The position numbers were made by a program, and so were the translations under genes. From an uncultured bacterium (GTDB taxonomy: Bacteria; Bacillota; Clostridia; TANB77; CAG-508), in assembly GCA_905215845.1 (NCBI GenBank), contig CAJMRU010000040.1:1-7642 (forward strand): DNA of 7,642 nucleotides, in the 5' to 3' direction. Under the pieces are notes generated by a model, which did no database searches, had not been told where the DNA came from, and saw only the letters and a list, made by a program, of their open reading frames with translations. This document shows, piece by piece, positions 1 through 5,768 of the stretch. Each line of letters opens with the position of its first letter. Position 1 is the stretch's first letter.

Positions 1-66
1 ATAAACTTATCACAAGAATCGAAAGATAAATTAAAATCAAGATTTGCAAATAATGTAACTTTTTAA
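1..66 (+). CDS. C-terminal end of an unidentified upstream gene (partial)
   Basis: Frame 1 is open from the first base of the window to a TAA at 64-66, giving 21 residues that end in FANNVTF. The other two forward frames stop early. Codon choice (AGA, TTA, GCA) matches the definite genes downstream, and the tail is polar and Lys/Ser-rich, as many bacterial C-termini are. The fragment is too short to recognise a family, so no function is offered. No convincing Rho-independent terminator follows: the only inverted repeat nearby (TTTTAAT at 61-67 with ATTAAAA at 84-90) is all A/T and has no U-tract. Transcription may therefore run into the next small gene. Confidence 0.5.
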   Translation: MNLSQESKDKLKSRFANNVTF

Positions 67-161
67 TTTTAGTAACTTTTCTTATTAAAACAAAAAATGA
101 ATAAAAACCAACAAAAATGCACATACCTAAAATAACAAACAAAGAAAGGTAAGTGTATCAT

Positions 162-347
162 ATGGATAAAAACAAAGAAATAATAAAAAATGAAGTAGGC
201 GAAGATGCAACAAAATATGGAGAGTTTGTATCTTCGTATTTTGCTTGGATTTCTTTACCAAACCAAAAAGAAAGAGCAGAAGAATTAGCAAATATGACAA
301 AAAACAAAGAAAAAGATAGAAAAAGTAAGAAAAATAATCAAAAATAG
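162..347 (+). CDS. Small Lys/Glu-rich hypothetical protein (61 aa)
   Basis: I do not recognise this gene. From ATG at 162 it encodes 61 residues: an acidic/basic N-terminal stretch, a short aromatic core (YGEFVSSYFAWISL, about residues 20-33), and a strongly basic tail of alternating Lys, Asn, Glu and Arg. There is no signal peptide, no membrane segment, no Cys and no recognisable domain. An in-frame GTG lies at 153, but the purine-rich AAAGG (145-149) is only 3 nt before it and 12 nt before ATG 162, so neither spacing is ideal; ATG 162 is preferred. The gene ends just before the 9-bp inverted repeat and promoter of the ctsR operon, so it is probably a separate unit or co-transcribed with the gene ending at 66. 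Codon use matches its neighbours and one Trp is encoded by TGG. The reading frame is plausible, but expression is unproven. Confidence 0.5.
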   Translation: MDKNKEIIKNEVGEDATKYGEFVSSYFAWISLPNQKERAEELANMTKNKEKDRKSKKNNQK

Positions 348-353
348 TTAAAA

Positions 354-405
354 ATACTCCCTAAAAGGTAAAAAAATATATTGAAAATATAAAAGAAGGG
401 AGTAT
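354..405. repeat. 9-bp perfect inverted repeat enclosing the ctsR promoter
   Basis: ATACTCCCT (354-362) and AGGGAGTAT (397-405) are exact reverse complements separated by 34 nt. The right arm runs into the -10 hexamer (403-408) and the left arm lies upstream of the -35, so the repeat brackets the promoter. A smaller hairpin (TATAT 377-381 with ATATA 387-391, loop TGAAA) lies inside the loop. The right arm precedes the likely start site, so only a transcript entering from the upstream gene would contain both arms. No U-run follows on the + strand, so a normal terminator is unlikely. It could be an operator, or a structure that insulates the operon from read-through; the role is unproven. Confidence 0.6.
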
Positions 406-408
406 AAT
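381..408 (+). promoter_or_regulatory. Sigma-A-type promoter of the ctsR-mcsA-mcsB operon
   Basis: A -35 hexamer TTGAAA (381-386) and a perfect -10 hexamer TATAAT (403-408) are separated by 16 bp. The predicted start is near 414-416, directly ahead of the CtsR operator at 418, which is where a repressor would block initiation. The implied leader is about 110 nt, purine-rich, poor in C and apparently unstructured, ending in the AGGAGG of ctsR. The position of the operator makes this the most credible promoter of the operon. Confidence 0.8.
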
Positions 409-417
409 ATTAATATA

Positions 418-440
418 GGTCAAAGAAAGTCAAAGTCAAA
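418..440 (+). promoter_or_regulatory. CtsR operator with an additional third half-site
   Basis: GGTCAAAGAAAGTCAAA (418-434) matches the published CtsR tandem heptad consensus RGTCAAA-NAN-RGTCAAA at every specified position (spacer GAA). A further GTCAAA (435-440) abuts it directly, giving three half-sites where two are usual. The site lies a few bases downstream of the predicted start of the ctsR promoter, so bound CtsR would block transcription of its own operon. No comparable site was found upstream of clpC or groES. Binding by the CtsR encoded here is inferred from the consensus and the autoregulation known in Firmicutes. Confidence 0.9.
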
Positions 441-524
441 ACAAAAATAAGAATTAAAATTATAATTAGAAATAAAAGAATTAAACTAAAAAGTAAAATA
501 AAAAAGACAAAGGAGGCAAATCTA

Positions 525-971
525 ATGAGAATGTCAGACTTAATAGAAGAATTTATAAAAGAATTATTTGATGAAGATAATCAATTAGTAGAAATTCAAA
601 GAAATGAACTAGCAGAACAATTTAATTGTGTTCCGTCGCAAATAAATTATGTCATTGCAACAAGATTTAAACCATCACAAGGGTATTATGTAGAAAGCAG
701 AAGAGGTGGTGGAGGTCATATAACAATAAAAAAAGTAAATAACACAAAGTCAGATTATTTTATGCATATAATAAAAAACATAGGAGACGAAATGACATCA
801 AATGATGTTGATATTTTGATTAGTGATTTTTTAACATATGACCTTATTACAAAAAAAGAAGCAAAGCTATTAAAAGTAGCTACAAGTGATAATGTTTTAG
901 GAATAGCAAAAGAAATAAAAGATAAATTACGAGCAAAAATATTTAAAAACATGTTATTAAATTTAGAATAA
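525..971 (+). CDS. ctsR: CtsR, class III heat-shock transcriptional repressor
   Basis: CtsR is a dimeric winged-helix repressor of clp genes that binds tandem GTCAAA heptads and releases DNA on heat stress. The 148-aa product matches the family length (about 150). Residues 1-70 form the DNA-binding domain: an N-terminal helix (SDLIEEFIKELF), a helix-turn-helix (ELAEQFNCVPSQINYVIATRF, about 28-48 with one residue to spare either side), and a wing carrying the tetraglycine loop G61-G64 preceded by Arg59-Arg60. In characterised CtsR this loop is the thermosensor and the adjacent Arg contacts DNA and can be arginine-phosphorylated. The residue after the loop is His65 where Tyr is usual. Residues 75-148 are the helical C-terminal domain, ending in the family-typical LRAKIFKNMLLNLE. 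AGGAGG (511-516) lies 8 nt before ATG 525, favouring it over the in-frame ATG at 531. The gene follows its own operator and is 14 nt from mcsA. Confidence 0.95.
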   Translation: MRMSDLIEEFIKELFDEDNQLVEIQRNELAEQFNCVPSQINYVIATRFKPSQGYYVESRRGGGGHITIKKVNNTKSDYFMHIIKNIGDEMTSNDVDILISDFLTYDLITKKEAKLLKVATSDNVLGIAKEIKDKLRAKIFKNMLLNLE

Positions 972-985
972 AGGAGGAATTTAAA

Positions 986-1561
986 ATGTTATGTGATAAT
1001 TGTGGAAAAAAAGAAGCAAATGTAAAATACTCAGAAAATATTAACGGAGTAAAAAGAGAATTTAATTTATGTGAGGAATGTAGCAAAAAATTAGGAATAG
1101 GAGAAATTAATTTTAAAATGCCAATTGATTTTTCTAGTTTTTTTGGAGATTTTATGGAAGATTTCGCAACACCAGAATTTATGCCATTATTTAATGATAT
1201 AAAAACATTAAAATGCAATGAGTGTGGATATACCTTTGATGATATAGTAAATACAGGAAGATTAGGATGTGCAAATTGTTATGATGTATTTGAAGACAGA
1301 TTAGATCCTATAATTAGAAAAATACAAAATAGTAATAGACATACAGGAAGAATTGGAAAAATTTTAGACAGTAAAATAGAAAAAAGACAAGAGAAAACTG
1401 ATAACAAAAATCTAGAAAATAAAGAAAAAGTAGTAAATAAAGAAAATAATGAATTAGAAAATTTGCAATTAGAATTAAAAGAAGCAATAAAAGATGAAAG
1501 ATATGAAGAAGCAGCAAAAATCAGAGATAGGATAAAAGAAATAGAAAAAAATCAAGATTAA
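986..1561 (+). CDS. mcsA: McsA, zinc-finger activator of McsB with a UVR motif
   Basis: McsA is a cytoplasmic cofactor of the McsB protein-arginine kinase and takes part in CtsR inactivation and delivery of substrates to ClpC. The 191-aa product has four CxxC pairs: C3/C6 and C29/C32 in the first zinc module, and C77/C80 and C95/C98 in the second, followed by a conserved block (CYDVFEDRLDPIIRKIQ, then NRHTGRIGK). Residues 120-155 are a low-complexity Lys/Asn/Glu linker. A C-terminal UVR motif spans about 160-188, with the signature EEAAKIRDRIKEIE; UVR motifs of this type mediate protein contacts and recur in the ClpC middle domain encoded downstream. AAGGAGG (971-977) begins at the last base of the ctsR stop codon and lies 8 nt before ATG 986, so the two genes are co-transcribed and possibly translationally coupled. 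Nothing essential is missing, so this partner looks functional. Confidence 0.94.
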   Translation: MLCDNCGKKEANVKYSENINGVKREFNLCEECSKKLGIGEINFKMPIDFSSFFGDFMEDFATPEFMPLFNDIKTLKCNECGYTFDDIVNTGRLGCANCYDVFEDRLDPIIRKIQNSNRHTGRIGKILDSKIEKRQEKTDNKNLENKEKVVNKENNELENLQLELKEAIKDERYEEAAKIRDRIKEIEKNQD

Positions 1562-1585
1562 ATTTGTAATGAAAGAAGGGAAATT

Positions 1586-2596
1586 ATGAACTGGTATTTA
1601 CAAAGTGGAAAAGAGTCTGATGTGGCTATCAGTACAAGAATAAGATTTTCAAGAAATATTAATGGATATAGTTTTAATTTATCTAGTGAAGAGCTAGAAA
1701 ATTTAGAAAATAAAATAAAAGAAAGTATATACGAAATAGGCTATGGATTAAAATATCTAAAAATAAAAGATATGGATGAGATAACAAAAATCAGTCTATT
1801 GGAAAAAAATCTTGTAACAGAAGAATTTTTAAATAAAAATCAAGATAAAAAAAGTATATTAATAAATGATGAAGAAAATATTTGTATAATGATAGGAGAA
1901 GAAGACCATCTAAAAATACAAGTATATAGTGCAGGATTAGAATTAGAAAATACATTAAACTTAGCAATAGAATTAGACAAAAAACTAGAAGAAGTTTTGG
2001 GATATTGTGTAAGTAAAAAATATGGATATTTAACAGCTTATCCAAGTAATTTAGGTACAGGATTAAAGGCTTCTGTAATGTTACATTTACCAGCATTACA
2101 AAAAACAAATAATATTAAGAAAGTATTACAAGTAATAAGCAATTTTGGAGTTGAAGTAAAAGGAATCTCAAGTAAAGAAGGAAATTTGATAGGTGACATA
2201 TATCAAATTTCTAATAAACAAACTTTAGGTCTTACAGAAGAAGAAATAGTAAAAAATATAAAAGTAATAGCTGAAAAAATAATAAAAAATGAAAGACAAG
2301 CAAGAAAATATTTAGCAAATGAAGGAATCGACTTAGAAGATGAAATATATAGAAGTTTTGGAATATTGACTAATTGCAAAAAAATTTCAGAAGAAGAAAC
2401 CCTAGAATTACTTTCAAATATAAAATTAGGAGTAGATTTAGGAATTTTAAGAGAAGTTACAGATTCACAAATTCAAAGCTTATATTTATACACAAAACTA
2501 GCTAATATGCAAAAAAGATTAGGAGAAACTTTTGGGAAAATCGAACAAGATGTGAAAAGAGCTGAAGTTATAAAACAAATTTTGAAGGAAAAGTAA
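1586..2596 (+). CDS. mcsB: McsB family protein-arginine kinase with an altered active site
   Basis: McsB phosphorylates arginines on CtsR and damaged proteins, marking them for ClpC. The 336-aa product is near full length (family about 340-360) with recognisable blocks in order: STRIRFSRN (16-24), GEEDHLKIQ (104-112), YPSNLGTGLKASVMLHLPAL (152-171), IGDIYQISN (202-210) and a C-terminal QDVKRA (321-326). The last resembles the RDxxRA phosphoarginine-binding motif with Gln for the first Arg. From recalled family sequences several catalytic positions differ: the Cys of the CPTNxGTG block is Tyr152; the Arg of EEDHLR is Lys110; the Arg of GLRASV is Lys161; the Arg of VRG is Lys192; and the Gly-Glu of the second catalytic loop is Ser196-Lys197, with Glu198 one residue on. 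Arg18, Arg20 and Glu106 are kept. The gene is intact and in frame, preceded by AAGGG (1576-1580) and 24 nt after mcsA. It may be a pseudokinase acting as adaptor or anti-repressor, or a weak or divergent kinase. Family assignment is secure; activity is doubtful. Confidence 0.9.
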   Translation: MNWYLQSGKESDVAISTRIRFSRNINGYSFNLSSEELENLENKIKESIYEIGYGLKYLKIKDMDEITKISLLEKNLVTEEFLNKNQDKKSILINDEENICIMIGEEDHLKIQVYSAGLELENTLNLAIELDKKLEEVLGYCVSKKYGYLTAYPSNLGTGLKASVMLHLPALQKTNNIKKVLQVISNFGVEVKGISSKEGNLIGDIYQISNKQTLGLTEEEIVKNIKVIAEKIIKNERQARKYLANEGIDLEDEIYRSFGILTNCKKISEEETLELLSNIKLGVDLGILREVTDSQIQSLYLYTKLANMQKRLGETFGKIEQDVKRAEVIKQILKEK

Positions 2597-2784
2597 TACT
2601 AACTTTTAACTAAAATACAAAGAATATATAAATTAGACTCAAATCAAGAAGTGAAGCAATAGTTCACAGTGTATTAGTAAAGTATTTAGATACTCAAAGA
2701 CAAGGTATTCAAAGTATAAAATACAGTATTCTTGTAACATTAAAAATTTAAAAATAAAAATTAAGGAAAGGAAGGTAATAAAAC
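2597..2784 (+). other. Intergenic gap mcsB-clpC without an assigned function
   Basis: These 188 nt are an unusually wide gap inside what is commonly a compact operon. No CtsR-like tandem heptad or strong promoter is visible; TTGTAA (2732-2737) with TAAAAA (2755-2760) at 17 bp is only a weak candidate. The segment 2651-2730 contains short dyads: GTGAA/TTCAC (2651-2667), AGTAT/ATACT (2681-2694), GTATAAAATAC (2714-2724) and AATACAGTATT (2720-2730). GTAT recurs five times on the + strand. No terminator is seen, so clpC may be transcribed from the ctsR promoter. The gap ends in a strong purine-rich ribosome-binding site (GGAAAGGAAGG, 2765-2775). Confidence 0.4.
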
Positions 2785-5256
2785 ATGACATATAATTTTA
2801 CAAGTAGAGCAAAAAAAGCAATAGAGATTGCTAATAATGCTGCAATTGAGTTAGGGCATAGATATATAGGAACAGAACATATTTTATATGGACTAGCTAA
2901 AGAAGGAAGCGGAGTAGCTTCAAAAGTTATAGAAAAACAAGGAATAACTCCTGAAGACATATTAGATATAACAGTTGAACTAGTTGGAAGAGAAGAGCCA
3001 ATTGAAGAAACTTTAGGATTTACTCCTAGAACAAAAAGAGTTATAGAAAATGCATTTATTGAAGCTAGAAAATTAGGATATAATTATATAGGAACAGAAC
3101 ATATATTAATAGGATTATTAAGAGAGGGAGACAGTATAGCAGCCAGAATTTTATTAGAATTAAATATAAATATTCCGAAATTTTATGGAGAAATAATTAG
3201 AGTAATTAATGAAGGAGAAAATTTAAGTTCTAATAATGAAAATAATTCTAATGCAAAGAAAACAGGAAGCTATAATCAAACTCCAACCTTAAATCAATTT
3301 GGAGAAGATTTAACAGAAAAAGCAAGACAAGGAAAATTAGACCCAATAATAGGAAGAAAAGAAGAAATAGAAAGAGTAATTCAAATTTTATCAAGAAGAA
3401 CAAAAAACAATCCATGTTTAATAGGTGAGCCAGGAGTAGGAAAAACAGCAGTAGTAGAGGGACTCGCAGAAAAAATAGTAACAGGAGATGTTCCAGAAAT
3501 TTTAAAAGATAAAAGAGTAGTAACTGTTGATATATCTAGCATGGTAGCTGGAGCAAAATATAGAGGAGATTTTGAAGAAAGAATAAAAAAGGCATTAGAA
3601 GAAGTGAAAAAAGTAGGAGATGTAATTTTATTTATAGATGAAATTCATACAATAGTAGGAGCTGGCTCAGCAGAAGGTGCAATAGATGCTGCAAATATTC
3701 TAAAGCCACTTTTGGCAAGAGGAGAAATACAATTAGTAGGAGCAACAACTTTAAATGAATACAGAAAGTTCATAGAAAAAGATTCAGCTCTTGAAAGAAG
3801 ATTTAGTCCTGTAACTGTAAATGAGCCATCTGAAAAAGATACTATTTTAATTTTAAAAGGTATAAGAGACAAATATGAAGCACATCACAATGTTAAAATA
3901 ACAGATGAAGCAATAGAAGCAGCGGTAAAAATGTCTGTAAGATATATTAATGATAGATTTTTACCAGATAAAGCTATTGACTTAATAGATGAAGCAGCAT
4001 CAAAAGCTAGGTTAAAAACATATACAGAGCCAGACAGTTTAAAAGAATTAGAAGAAGAAATTTCAAATGTAAGTAAAGATAAAGAGGAAGCAGTAAGAAC
4101 ACAAAAATTTGAAAAAGCAGCTAGTCTAAGAGATAAAGAAAAAGAATTAAAAGCAAAATATGAAAAAGAACAAAAGAAATGGAAAAATAAAAATAATAAG
4201 GCAATAACAGATATTACAGAAGAAAATATAGCAGAAGTTATTGCAAGTTGGACTGGAATTCCAGCTAAGAAAATAACAGAAAATGAAAATGAAAAACTAA
4301 AAAACTTAGAGAAAAATTTACACCAAAGAGTTATAGGTCAAAACGAAGCTGTTGAAGCTGTTGCAAAAGCAATAAGAAGAGGCAGAGTTGGATTAAAAGA
4401 CCCAAAAAGACCAATAGGCTCATTCTTATTCTTAGGACCAACAGGAGTAGGAAAAACAGAATTATCTAAAGCTTTAGCAGAATGCTTATTTGGAGATGAA
4501 AATGCAATTATTAGAATAGATATGTCTGAATATATGGAAGCACATTCAGTTTCTAAGTTAATAGGATCTCCTCCAGGATATGTTGGATTTGATGAAGGTG
4601 GACAATTAACAGAAAAAATAAGAAGAAGACCATATTCGGTTGTACTATTTGATGAAATTGAAAAAGCACATCCAGATGTTATGAATATGTTACTTCAAAT
4701 TTTAGAAGATGGTAGATTAACAGATAGCCAAGGAAGAACAGTTAATTTTAAAAATACAGTTATAATAATGACATCAAATATTGGGGCTAGGTTGATCACT
4801 GATAAAAAATCATTAGGATTTTCAGCAAATTCATTAAATAAAGAAGACAACAAAGAAGAGGAAAAAGCTAAAAAAGAATATGAAGATACAAAAAAAGAAG
4901 TTATGGAAGCATTAAAAAGAGAATTAAGACCAGAATTTATAAATCGTATTGATGAAATAATTGTATTCCATAAGCTAAATGATACAGAAATTGATAAAAT
5001 TATAGATATTATGCTAGAAGAAGTAGTAAATCGACTAAAAGAACAAAAAATTAAAATAGAACTAGATCAAAAAGTTAAAAAATTAATTGCAAGTAAAGGA
5101 ATAGACAAAAATTTTGGAGCAAGACCATTAAGAAGAACTATACAAAATGTATTAGAAGATGCTTTGGCTGAAGAAATATTAGATGGAAAATTAGATAATG
5201 AAAAAGTAAATAAAATTAGTGCTGATGATGAAAAAATTATTGTGAAAAATAATTAG
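2785..5256 (+). CDS. clpC: ClpC, AAA+ unfoldase of the ClpCP protease
   Basis: ClpC is a hexameric ATP-driven unfoldase that feeds substrates to ClpP, including arginine-phosphorylated and adaptor-bound proteins. The 823-aa product has the full family layout. The N domain (1-145) has two Clp repeats, each with a GTEH motif; Glu31 and Glu105 correspond to the two glutamates that bind phosphoarginine in B. subtilis ClpC. D1 has Walker A GEPGVGKT (214-221), Walker B VILFIDE (280-286) and arginines R338/R339. The middle domain (about 415-470) contains a UVR motif (FEKAASLRDKEKE, 442-454) and marks ClpC rather than ClpA or ClpE. D2 has Walker A GPTGVGKT (551-558), Walker B ending FDE (622-624), Arg721 in RPEFINR, and sensor-2 GARPLRR (778-784). 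The LGF tripeptide (677-679) is the expected ClpP-docking loop. GGAAGG (2770-2775) lies 9 nt before ATG 2785. It is the last gene of the CtsR-linked block; clpP is not in the window. Confidence 0.97.
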   Translation: MTYNFTSRAKKAIEIANNAAIELGHRYIGTEHILYGLAKEGSGVASKVIEKQGITPEDILDITVELVGREEPIEETLGFTPRTKRVIENAFIEARKLGYNYIGTEHILIGLLREGDSIAARILLELNINIPKFYGEIIRVINEGENLSSNNENNSNAKKTGSYNQTPTLNQFGEDLTEKARQGKLDPIIGRKEEIERVIQILSRRTKNNPCLIGEPGVGKTAVVEGLAEKIVTGDVPEILKDKRVVTVDISSMVAGAKYRGDFEERIKKALEEVKKVGDVILFIDEIHTIVGAGSAEGAIDAANILKPLLARGEIQLVGATTLNEYRKFIEKDSALERRFSPVTVNEPSEKDTILILKGIRDKYEAHHNVKITDEAIEAAVKMSVRYINDRFLPDKAIDLIDEAASKARLKTYTEPDSLKELEEEISNVSKDKEEAVRTQKFEKAASLRDKEKELKAKYEKEQKKWKNKNNKAITDITEENIAEVIASWTGIPAKKITENENEKLKNLEKNLHQRVIGQNEAVEAVAKAIRRGRVGLKDPKRPIGSFLFLGPTGVGKTELSKALAECLFGDENAIIRIDMSEYMEAHSVSKLIGSPPGYVGFDEGGQLTEKIRRRPYSVVLFDEIEKAHPDVMNMLLQILEDGRLTDSQGRTVNFKNTVIIMTSNIGARLITDKKSLGFSANSLNKEDNKEEEKAKKEYEDTKKEVMEALKRELRPEFINRIDEIIVFHKLNDTEIDKIIDIMLEEVVNRLKEQKIKIELDQKVKKLIASKGIDKNFGARPLRRTIQNVLEDALAEEILDGKLDNEKVNKISADDEKIIVKNN

Positions 5257-5289
5257 GAATATATTTAAAAACTAATTAATACAATAGTT

Positions 5290-5373
5290 ATGGTTACAAT
5301 TAACATTTTTATAATTAATTATTGTTTCATATTTTATGTGTTGCAATTTATGAAGAATAATAATTGTAACCAT
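5290..5373. repeat. 13-bp perfect inverted repeat in the clpC-groES intergenic region
   Basis: ATGGTTACAATTA (5290-5302) and TAATTGTAACCAT (5361-5373) are exact reverse complements, 58 nt apart. Pairing continues outward with ATAG (5284-5287) and CTAT (5374-5377) across a 2-nt bulge on the left, giving 17 paired positions. The loop contains the palindrome ATAATTAATTAT (5311-5322). No U-tract follows, so an ordinary terminator is unlikely. The element lies upstream of the groES promoter (5410), so in RNA it would occur only in a clpC read-through transcript. A looped operator, a boundary structure, or a small MITE-like relic are all possible. No target-site duplication is evident. Confidence 0.65.
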
Positions 5374-5409
5374 CTATGTGAATTTTGTGTGAAAAAATAA
5401 TAAATGCTA

Positions 5410-5436
5410 TTGACAATTAAAATAAAAGGGTATAAA
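5410..5436 (+). promoter_or_regulatory. Sigma-A-type promoter of groES-groEL
   Basis: A perfect -35 hexamer TTGACA (5410-5415) is followed by TATAAA (5431-5436) at 15 bp. Shifting the -10 to TAAATT (5433-5438) gives 17 bp with a poorer hexamer. Either way the start falls at about 5443-5446, inside the left arm of the CIRCE element, the usual geometry for HrcA control. The implied leader is only about 40 nt. Confidence 0.8.
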
Positions 5437-5439
5437 TTA

Positions 5440-5466
5440 TTAGCAGTCACATAGAAAGAGTGCTAA
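5440..5466 (+). promoter_or_regulatory. CIRCE element (HrcA operator)
   Basis: TTAGCAGTC (5440-5448), 9 nt, then GAGTGCTAA (5458-5466). The consensus is TTAGCACTC-N9-GAGTGCTAA, so the right arm is perfect, the spacer has the exact length, and the left arm carries one change (G for C at 5446). The element overlaps the predicted transcription start and ends 7 nt before the AGGAGG of groES, so bound HrcA would block transcription. The hrcA gene is not in this window and must be elsewhere in the genome; that part is inference. Confidence 0.93.
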
Positions 5467-5486
5467 TAAAAAAGGAGGTAATTTTA

Positions 5487-5768
5487 ATGATTAAACCATT
5501 AGGAAGTAGAGTATTAATTAAAATGAAAGAAGGCGAAGAAACAACAAAAAGTGGAATTATATTAACTCAAGCAGCACAAGAAAAACCACAAATTGCGGAA
5601 GTTATTGAAATTGGTAATGGAGACATTATAGATGGAAAGCCAGAAGCAATGATTGTAAAAAAAGGTGATAATGTAATTGTAAGTAAATATTCTGGAACAG
5701 AAGTAAAATACGAAGGCGAAGAATATATAATAATAAAACAAAATGATATTTTAGCAATCGTGGAATAG
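5487..5768 (+). CDS. groES: GroES co-chaperonin (10 kDa)
   Basis: GroES forms the heptameric lid of the GroEL folding chamber in the cytoplasm. From ATG 5487 the product is 93 aa, the family-typical length, beginning IKPLGSRVLIK. The mobile loop that docks onto GroEL is seen at about residues 16-32, with the contact motif GIILT (23-27). The remainder is the beta-barrel, ending YIIIKQNDILAIVE. AAAGGAGG lies immediately upstream (AGGAGG 5473-5478), 8 nt before ATG 5487. The frame is open back to a GTG at 5460, but that codon lies inside the CIRCE element and upstream of the ribosome-binding site, so it is rejected as the start. The gene is under CIRCE control and is separated from groEL by 72 nt with no terminator, so the two genes form one transcript. 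Confidence 0.97.
   Translation: MIKPLGSRVLIKMKEGEETTKSGIILTQAAQEKPQIAEVIEIGNGDIIDGKPEAMIVKKGDNVIVSKYSGTEVKYEGEEYIIIKQNDILAIVE

Noticed and set aside
55..80. GTAACTTTT direct repeat (55-63 and 72-80)
   Set aside because: Nine AT-rich bases repeated once; expected by chance at this composition and not linked to any feature.
61..90. TTTTAAT/ATTAAAA inverted repeat as a terminator of the upstream partial gene
   Set aside because: It has only A-T pairs, a 16-nt loop and no U-tract after it, and overlaps the stop codon of the gene.
153..161. GTG at 153 as start of the small upstream gene
   Set aside because: The purine-rich AAAGG ends only 4 nt before it, too close for initiation. ATG 162 is more usual, although its spacing is also imperfect.
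2632..2751. 39-codon open frame in the mcsB-clpC gap
   Set aside because: It has no ATG, GTG or TTG start in frame near a ribosome-binding site and no recognisable product; a chance opening in AT-rich DNA is more likely.
2785..5256. Possible ClpE or ClpA identity for the large AAA+ gene
   Set aside because: There is no N-terminal zinc finger as in ClpE, and a ClpC-type UVR middle domain is present between D1 and D2, in the ctsR operon context.
5460..5486. GTG at 5460 as an earlier start for groES, adding 9 residues
   Set aside because: It lies inside the CIRCE right arm and upstream of the AGGAGG at 5473-5478. The ATG at 5487 has correct spacing and gives the normal GroES N-terminus.
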